Positions 55,767 to 64,000 of a DNA stretch of 64,000 nucleotides are shown here, one piece after another. Each line of letters starts with the position of its first letter. Positions within the stretch are counted from its first letter, which is position 1. The notes beneath the pieces are model-generated. The model was not told the origin of the DNA and searched no databases. It worked only from the letters and a program-made list of their open reading frames with translations. The position numbers and the translations under genes were made by a program. Source of the stretch: Perognathus longimembris pacificus (taxonomy: Eukaryota; Chordata; Mammalia; Rodentia; Heteromyidae); the NCBI RefSeq assembly GCF_023159225.1, contig NC_063184.1:16233528-16297527 (forward strand). Direction: 5' to 3'.

Positions 55767-57877
55767 AAAATTAAGCTTATACATGTCTATAAAGGTGATA
55801 TGGATATGTAGCATTTACTTCATATATTCAGAGATTAAAACAAAGTGCAGAACCAAGTGTTTTGCAAAGGATTGTTGCTTGATACTTCTCCATGAATGTT
55901 TTCACATTTTTTGAACAGTTCAGGAATAAAATAGTAACTGCCCTTTATTTTGAGCTAAATCTTTCAAAGATTTTTGTATAGCAAACACCTTTGACAGAGA
56001 GTGTCTTTCTACAGAGCAAGGAAAACATAGAGTATCTGCTTATTATTCGTATTCAGGATCTCTTAAGTGTAAAGCTAAGTCATAAAGCTCCTAGGTGTGA
56101 GATTGTCCCTTGGCCTTTTTAGCATCACTTAGTGGAAAATAAAGCTTGAGGAATCAGCAACAGGAAGTGCAGGTAGGGATACAAAGATGACAAGAATACT
56201 TAATCTAGATGGGTACCACACCACAATCAATCAGCAGGTATGACAATTTCATGTGGTACAAAATGTGCATGTTGCAATGTAATATGCTCTAAGTTTTAAA
56301 CACTTTTTAGAGTTTTAAAGATTACTCATTATAGTCTAATTTTAACATTACTGTAAACTAACCTGAAAATCTACTGTGGTGTATATTTTAGAGATTTCCC
56401 ATTGTAACACTTATCAAATTTAAAACACAGCTAGGCGATGGCAGACCTCTGTATCAGGAGACAATTTAAAATGTGTGAATTACAGAGCATTTTGAATGTT
56501 TTGGTGCCTTCATATAGAAGGAATACGAAGTTATTTAATGAGGAAGTCTTATTTCCCTGTCCACATTCAATGAGCACTTCTTCCCTTGTATTCTTCATCA
56601 ATGTTAATTTCTTATAGTAGTTTTTCTTTCTTTTTTAAAAAAAATTCCTATTTACTAATACATGCTCAGGTTTTTCTCCTCAAAGAAAAGTAAGCTGTGA
56701 ATTTCCATAGTGAGTTTTTGTTTCATAGATTTTCTGAAGTTATGAGATAAACAATGTCTAAAAACTTATTCAATAAATCTACAATAGTATGATTCCAGGT
56801 GGATAGGAGACTTTTCCTGCACACACTGAGACTCACATCCATGCTCAACCCCAGACTGTTGGCGCTACTTCTCTGTTCTCAGGTTCAAAATCACATAAAA
56901 CATTTTAACTCAATATAATGGGTATATATATTTTATTATCTAGATTCTAGAGAACTAGCTACAAATCTTGCTTCAAAATCAGTAGTCAGATGAACTTCAG
57001 AGAGTTACTACATTGCTTTGGGATGTTTTCTCATTATTTATAAAATAGAGACACAATAACCAAACTTCCCTCTCAAATTTACAACAGGGATCAAATTAAG
57101 TGGTGGGTCAGAATGTACTGCTAAATTAGTAAGTTATGAACAGACATACTGTAACTTGGAAACATAAAATGAGCAAGAAACAAGAACCAGAGTTGCATAC
57201 TAAATCTATCTTAATACTTTTGCCAAAATGTCTTAAGTTTATATGCTTCATTATTCTGAAGAATGCTTATCAGCAGATGCTGATAATACTACTATTATTT
57301 GATCGCCAGCCAGTTCTATAATAAGAAAATCCATGGTTTATGACTTGAGGAAGACATGCCAATGCTTGGTTTTATTCTCCACTTCTGGCCCTTGATGAAT
57401 TTACCCTACCAGAGTTAATTTTGGACAATCAGTCCTAGACATAGACTAATAAATGTTGTTAACTCCATAGATGAAGAAAAGCCTTTATGTTAGCAACCAG
57501 ATGGGAAAGAAACAACAAAATATGCCTATAAAATTAAAGCATGAGACTTGATATTTGTATTTTATACCTAATTCCAGAGCATAATACAAAAAAGGAAGTT
57601 TTTCTATGACAAAGAATTCTATGCTGAGCCAAGTGTTAGTGCCTATGAGGAAAATAGGAAAATTCTTTAATGTATAAGAGCTTGGTAGAGCAACTCTTAA
57701 AAGAGAAATGGTACCAATAAAAAGAGAGAAATGTTAATGATATGTTATGACAATTAATATGAATGCATAAAATTACTATTAAATACTGAATTCTTATTTT
57801 GAGTTTAAAATAAATTTTAAAAGTCAGGTAAATTTCAAGTAATGAAAAGGTAGAATGCTTAAATTAGTACAAATTCA
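55767..57877. other. AT-rich unique sequence
   Basis: Nothing recognised. Confidence 0.5.
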
Positions 57878-57953
57878 TATCCAAGTATGACTATAGATTT
57901 AATAATAACATTAAAAATGTTATCCAAGTATGATTATATATTTAATAATAACA
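57878..57953. repeat. two-copy tandem duplication, 43-bp period
   Basis: tatccaagtatga(c/t)tata and a following tttaataataaca occur at 57878-57910 and 57921-57953 with two mismatches. Confidence 0.9.
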
Positions 57954-60900
57954 CTTGAAATTTTATAAATTAGATGCAACTAAAATGGAAAACAAACATT
58001 TATAACAAAACTAAATATGGCATCATTTTATTTCCAGTAGATATATCAGGCATAAAAATCAGGAAAAAAAATCAATCTGATGAGAGTTGTAATTGCTAGG
58101 TGGTATGATGATGCATAATTTAAAATTTTATGTTACTTTTTAAGACATTTCTAATATTCTATAATGGCTGTGTTTTCCTTTTATAATCAGGAAAGTAAAT
58201 TAATGAAAGAGACACAGATCTTTTGATAAATTCTACATAAAACAAGCATGTAAAAAGCAGACCTACAAGGGGCTGGGGAAAAAAAACACAAAAAGAATTG
58301 GAGGAGTTGCTGATAAAGGAGGCAATCTGAAGAAGGAACCAGATAGTGGTCTCAATGCTGAGATTAAATAGGTGAGCATGATTTGAAGCCTTTGGAAAAG
58401 TCTAAATGAAGGACTGCTGGGTAGACTTCTTAGCTACTCAACAGCAAGCAGTTCCAGCAGGCCCAGAGCCGCTGTGACTTAGATCAAGAGTGGGTAGAAA
58501 GAAGTCATGCTCTATTCTTTGGAGAAGTTTGGTTTGAAATGATAAAATGTTTCATTTTTGTCTGTAGGATAATATAAAAGTATTTGTTGTAGCTTTCCTA
58601 GGTTTAAGGTACAAAAATGACTATAAATTTGTACTACAAAAGTGACTACAAACGAATAATGTTTCCATAATGGTAAAAGAAATGACTTAGAGTCTGATGC
58701 ATCAGCATTTGAGTTTAGCTTTCAAGGATGACCTTCATGCAAAGGAAAAGCTACACGGAGAGCTATTCTGCAGCGTGTAGGTCTGTTGATCTATTTGTTT
58801 AAATTATAAAGTCCTTACTTAGTGCTTTGTTGTCTTTTTCAAGAAAGTTTTACTTCCATCCTTGATAATTTTCAGTTGTGAGTTCTTTAAAATAGCTAAA
58901 ATTTAAAGTACCTAAAGAAGAAAAAGCCTCCTTCAACTTATACAGAATGTTTCGTTTTTCCTACTACTACTTATGATTTAACTTTGTCAAGACTTTTCAA
59001 AGCATTCAATTTAATGTCTATAGAAACTTTTTTTCTTATTTGTTTTCCCATACCTAGTGTATCAAATATTGATTTGAATTTAAAATGACAGCCAATGAAA
59101 TGGAGCAAAATCACTTTGAAAGCAAGCTCAGCTGAATCTTGCTAAACTTACAACTCAAACAATTGTAGTGCAGAAATGCCCAAGACCACAGGAAGCTGAC
59201 CAGCTGGGAATATTGGATCGGCCAGCAATTATGGAGTTTTACAGATGATTAGAATGCTAATATGCAAATGGGTTAAAATTTTACTGTTAAATTTACATTT
59301 TCACTAAAATAAATGGACAGTAAATAGAGCAACTTTCTAATCCTGAAAAACTACATCTAGACATTGAAAGATACATGACAGAAGAGATGAGCCTCTTATC
59401 AAGAGCCTAATAGTAAAACATTATAATAAACTGTAAACTGTAAAGCACTGACAGTGTTAGAAAAAAATTTAAAAGATAAAATCAAGCCCAGAATAGACTA
59501 GCAAACAAACAAAATATCCTAGAACTACTATAAAACCACTGACTGACTGTAATGCTGTTTTCAGTAAATATTTAGTCACATGAAATTGAATTTTGAATGA
59601 TTTCTTTGTTGGCTACCAGTTGAAGAATTAATTTTAATAGGAATTTTTAAAAATGTAAAAAAAATTAGCATTGTTGTGATAACTTCAATGTCCTAAACTG
59701 TTGTAGAAATTTACTCTTTCCTGTGTACAATTCTCTTTGTAAATTCTAATAAAGTCAAAACAAACAGTAGAGATCCACTTGTACAATTTTATACTATAAT
59801 TGAAATTAAAATCAGTTTCTAAAGATTGGCTTATTAATGTGTTGTTACTATAAATGTTTTGGCAAAGAAGGAGAAAGTATACTCCACAATTCCTGTAACT
59901 ATACCTCACAACTGACTACTGAGGTAGGTACATAAACCAGATCTCACAGCCAAGACAAAAAAGTTCAGTTACTAGAAGGATTTTCCAAAGCAAGTGCTAG
60001 GCGAGAGGGGAAATTAAGCCATCATCTGGGAGATGCAGAGAAACAGTTCAGAGCCAGAGAAGCTGAACGGTTGGCTTGCCAAAGTGAGAAATCTAGTACA
60101 GGCAACAGACTGCTGAGACAAAAAGAGATCAGGCTGAAACAGATGGAGGTACACATAGGAGCTCAAGGGCCAGTTTCCAGTCTCTTGAACATTTAGCATC
60201 ATTACCGTATTCTGGCTCTCTCTGGTTTGTGCTTCCTTTCAAGGGATCAACCCGGAAGTTGTTTGTGCTCATTGTGGTTCACAGTTTAGTCTTCCTGTCT
60301 CCTTCTTGAAGGCCTTCTGTCATCACAGCAATCATCTTCTTGCCCCGTTACTCTCAAGTGCTCTTTCCCAGACATTCTTTCTTATATTTCAACAAGCTTG
60401 CCTCCTAATTTATTGTTATTCTATTTACTAATCTCCCCTTCTTAGTTTAGAATGTTTCTATGTTCATGCCTACAGCAGACCTAGGACTGGGTAAAAGAAG
60501 TATTATAAAATCCAAGGAGGTGTTCACTCAATGTCTTATTTCCAACAGTTGCAGCCCCTGTGGTCATTCCAACATTCTATCTTCCCAGCTCAATCTTGTT
60601 CGTCCTGTTCTCTGATCATTTTTCAACTCACATAGGATTATTCCATATAACTTAATTCTCCCTTTTCCTTTGGTACCTTTGTATTCTTTATTATCATTTT
60701 AAATTCCATGCATACCATCATAATCATTTCCTTGTAAATACATCCCCTACCTTACCCTTCTCTAGCTCCACTGTTCCAAGAAAAGCAAGAGACCTGAGTA
60801 AATTCAATTGTCTTTCATGTTGATACCAATGCAGCTGAAAGTGGCTTGTGGAAGACACAATTTTTGTACCCAGGAAATTCATATAAGTATTTAATTAAAT

Positions 60901-61589
60901 GAACTAGTGGATGGAGAGATATAAGAAAAGTTTTACAAGGCATCCTAGTAAATTTTAGGTTTTCATAATTAAGTATATTCTCAATGATAAAAGTTTTGAA
61001 ACCTGTAAGTAGATAAGAGTACACGTGCTATGATTTTGGGGTCTACCTGACACTATTCTAAACTGAAAAATTCAAAATTTAAAATCAAAATGGAGGAATC
61101 ATCACACACACTCCTCATATAAAAATGTGAAACATCTAAATGATATGACCTTACAGATACAATTTCAAAACAAGCCTAAATAACATTTAACATTAATTTT
61201 ATTAAGTTTCTTAAATGAATAATAGAACTAAGACAATAAATTTTAAAATAAAAATACTTTAAGCTATGGCTATAGTGAACAGAATACTTATCGTTTCTTA
61301 AAAGCAATTTGAAAAATATATGAAAATTTTTGTAAAGTACTCATATCTTTGATTCAGTAAAGTAACAGTTTGAAATACATAGGCATCCTGATTTATAATA
61401 ATTGTTTTATAATAGAATTTTCTTAAAATCTGAAAGTAATACAAGGGAGAACCAATCTTACAAAAACAAAAGAATAGATGATTTTTGTATGCTCACAACC
61501 TAGAAAATCAAACATTCATTTGAAATCCTATTTTTTTAAAAAAGCTTAAGTAACCAGAGGAGCTGATTAAAATAACTTTGACATATTAT
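57954..61589. other. AT-rich unique sequence
   Basis: Longest stretch without a recognised repeat. 59060-59340 contains an octamer atgcaaat (59262-59269) and several TAAT cores. 59895-59975 faintly resembles antisense MIR. No frame longer than about 74 codons. Confidence 0.45.
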
Positions 61590-61686
61590 CTAGCAGTATA
61601 GCCAAGCCGGCCTAGAACTAGAAATCTTACCACCTCAAGCCTCCTGATGCTGAGATTACAGGTGTGGGCCATCATGCCAAGCTATA
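61590..61686 (-). mobile_element. B1 SINE, antisense, diverged
   Basis: agccggcctagaactagaaa, cctcaagcctcctgatgctg and agattacaggtgtgggccat plus catgcc are the antisense 5' part of B1. Confidence 0.7.
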
Positions 61687-61999
61687 ATAATCTTAATTTA
61701 AGAATATAAACCAATAATCAGAATGCTTCCAACTCAGAATGAATGTATAGGAAAACATCAGGAAATATAGCGAAATTACTACAGGTGTTATGTCTGATTG
61801 GTACCATAGCCTTATACATGATTTCAACTTCTAAAAAGTGCTCATGTGTTTTCCAAAGTTTCTCCAATAAGAGTATGTTGTTTTAATAATCAGAGAGGTA
61901 TTTTGTTTTCTAGTCAAGAAAATAATGTAACCACAATTAGAATGCTAGAAGTAAATCACTATATCTTGGTCTGGGTGGTATTATACACATAAACACATT
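61687..61999. other. AT-rich unique sequence
   Basis: Nothing recognised. Confidence 0.5.
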
Positions 62000-62088
62000 C
62001 TCTCTCTCTCTCTCTTTCTCTCTCTCTCACACACACAGAGCTTTTTTGTGGTTTTTTTGTTTTATGCTTATTCCTCTCTCTCTCTCTC
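62000..62088. repeat. (CT)n/(CA)n and nearby (CT)n
   Basis: CT/CA tract at 62000-62038 and a second short CT run at 62074-62087. Confidence 0.93.
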
Positions 62089-62671
62089 ATTAGTTAATTT
62101 TAGTGTACCAGGTTATCAAATAGACTCCAGAGTTTTATTCTATCAATTCTCTGTCTTCTACTTAGTTCTAGATTGTTTCTAGATGCACCCACCCACCACC
62201 TTTACAATAAGTGACAAAGAAGCATTGCTTGGCAAAGGGCCATGACATCGTCTTCTTTCTGCGCGCTTTTGAGTATCCTTTCTTTGTGAATTAGCTCTTT
62301 TACCTATGGCTTATCTAGTTTCTGTGTTACACACAGCAGATCGCTGCCTCTGTGCAGTTTTCAGATCACTTTGTAGAGACTGGCAATTCAGAGTAAACTT
62401 TTCCACTTATTCTGTTTAGATACTCGATGTTTCCCCTGACTACCTATATCTATAAGCATCTACTTGTTTTTAAGCACCTAATAGCTGTGCCATTGCAATT
62501 TTTAAGGCTTTTCTAATTTAAAAAAAGAAAAAAGTAGCTTCACATAAAGTGCTGAGCTTTTGCTTCTTTTTTTTTTCTCAGTTTTTTAAGTAAAATTTTC
62601 AAATGTTATCAACATCTCCCTGGGTAGTCCCTCTTCTCCTGTGTCTTTCTCCCTCCTTTCAGCTCTTTTTC
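62089..62671. other. unique sequence, nothing recognised
   Basis: No supportable feature. Confidence 0.5.
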
Positions 62672-62897
62672 TTTTTGTCAGTAGTGGGGCTTGAACTCCA
62701 GGCCTGGGTTATGTCCCTGAAGCTCTTCGGCTCAAGGCTAGTGCTGTACCACTTGACCCACAGTTCCACTTCCAGTTGTCTGGCAGTTAGTTGGAGATAA
62801 GAGTCTCACAGACTTTTCTGCCCAGGCTGGTTTTGAACCATGTTCCTCAGCTCTCAGCTTCCTGAGTAGCTAGAATTATGGGCATAAGCTATGGTGC
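62672..62897 (-). mobile_element. 7SL-Geo SINE
   Basis: gtggggcttgaactccaggc, cggctcaaggctagtgctgt, aagagtctcacagacttttc plus tgcccaggctgg, and gagtagctagaattatgggc. Confidence 0.92.
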
Positions 62898-63689
62898 CCC
62901 TTGTTTTTTATCTTTAGGGGATCCACCTGTCATTTGTTACCATGAGTCTCCCTGGACAATGTGTCTCTTCGTAGCTGCTTCTTTATCTCTGGGAATTGTT
63001 TCTTCACAATAACATTTATATGGATCACAAAACATTAGCAGTTAATTACAGTTCAATTCCCCTGATTTTCCTCAGTTCAGAGGATGATTTAAGGCTTTGA
63101 GTAAGGGAACAATTAGCTACGTAGCATTTCTATATTGACACTGCATAGGGAGGTTAACAAAAAACAATATTCCAATCAAGCATTTCAAGATCATTGGAGA
63201 ATAGTGATGTCAAGAACATTTTAATCTTAGATAATACTCATTTCAATAGTTTTTATCAACAAATAGTGTTCATCAGTTATATGAGTATATCTAGCCCCCA
63301 AATTAGAGTGGCTCATTTGCATGAACACGAGTATCAGTCTCTGAATTTATGTTTTAGCCATTGAAACTCTAGTGTGATTGCAGATATAACTTAATTATAA
63401 GAAGCATATTTGCTTTTACCACACTTCTCTAAAATTTTACTTTTTAATTCTTCCAGTCCCACAAATTTACTTATATTCTGTATGTATAGTCTGAAGATAT
63501 TTCTGGTTAATAAAACAGAAGTATCAGTGTAATATCATTCTGTAAGAGTAATAATATGACTTATCAAAATTCTATCACTATAGTTTATAGCTGCTCTTTT
63601 TGCTACTTAAAATTTGTACTTATACCATATTTACATACATTTAATATAATGTTAATATTAAAATATTATTATATGTGAATGTTATTATC
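62898..63689. other. AT-rich unique sequence
   Basis: Nothing recognised; contains one octamer atttgcat at 63315-63322. Confidence 0.5.
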
Positions 63690-63780
63690 AATGTTTTGTA
63701 CAGAGGGGTTACTATTTCATAAGTCAGGTAATAAGTATAATTCTGCTTAGACAATATCAATGTTGCTGCTGTTATTCACC
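63690..63780 (-). mobile_element. possible old L1 3' end, antisense
   Basis: ttgtacagaggggttactat, ttcataagtcaggtaataag and tataattctgcttagac resemble the antisense L1 3' termini at 8815 and 48083. Short and diverged. Confidence 0.4.
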
Positions 63781-64000
63781 TTATGTGTGCGATGGATGAA
63801 TATGCTAGGATTTTATGTATTTGAGTCTGGTTAAGGCCACCTCAACCTCCGATGATAATTGATAATATAGCTTATAATATATCCTTCCTTCACTTTCCCC
63901 TGGTCTTACCCATATTTTTATGTAAATTCTCAATGAGGAAACAAACATGTAATCTCAGTAGGATAAAAAATTATCAAAAGCCTTCTCTTGTATAACAAAA

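Noticed and set aside
58268..58287. ggggctgggg followed by an A run, resembling a minimal IDL 5' end plus tail
   Set aside because: No target duplication around it; retrotransposition truncates 5' ends, so a 5'-only stub is not expected. Chance match.
59895..59975. Possible antisense MIR
   Set aside because: Only cctcacaac and gaggtaggta match in order; too little to annotate.
1..64000. A novel gene cluster or undescribed system
   Set aside because: No set of coding regions, RNA genes or structured arrays was found beyond mobile-element remains and simple repeats.

Overview
The window is non-coding nuclear DNA from a rodent, most likely a geomyoid (kangaroo rat, pocket mouse or pocket gopher group). 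The diagnostic signal is a large set of dimeric SINEs. Some pair a tRNA-Ala/ID-like left half with a 'Geo' right half, the IDL-Geo SINE reported only from Geomyoidea. Many more pair the same Geo right half with a 7SL/B1-like left half. Monomeric ID, B1-ID and B1 copies, plus old MIR, L2 and CR1/L3 relics, fit a rodent within placental mammals. The genus cannot be decided from this sequence alone.

No functional protein-coding gene, exon, tRNA, rRNA or snoRNA could be supported. Open frames of 60-172 codons are mostly repeat shadows: microsatellites, a homopurine tract, or antisense LINE/SINE sequence. The only genuine protein homology is a broken L1 ORF2 relic (42270-44857) and very decayed CR1/L3-like reverse transcriptase at 38620-39675. 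The window looks like gene-desert or intronic sequence; the host locus is not identified.

Layout. 0-13 kb: Geo-type SINEs, old antisense L1 3' ends, ERVL-MaLR-type solo LTRs and long dinucleotide tracts. 13-21 kb: mostly unique DNA with MIR relics, a polypyrimidine tract and a 79-bp-period duplication. 21-31 kb: nested L1/SINE insertions, a head-to-head pair of young IDL-Geo SINEs with foldback flanks, an L1 inside another L1, and a roughly 1 kb old L1 with its target-site duplication. 31-38 kb: a cluster of MIR/L2 relics. 38.6-39.7 kb: the CR1/L3 relic, then a 330-bp purine tract. 41-46 kb: a young L1 inserted into an older antisense L1 and itself hit by an ID SINE and a 25-bp SINE stub. 46-53 kb: more MIR/L2, SINEs and microsatellites. 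53-64 kb: mainly AT-rich unique sequence with a few SINEs.

The elements do not form a pathway. Their relation is historical: insertion order can be read from nested target-site duplications. I did not find a new biological system. The most notable items are the inverted IDL-Geo pair with a rearranged spacer, the minimal SINE stub, the ID copy with extra 3' sequence, and the tRNA-like promoter boxes in the Geo half.
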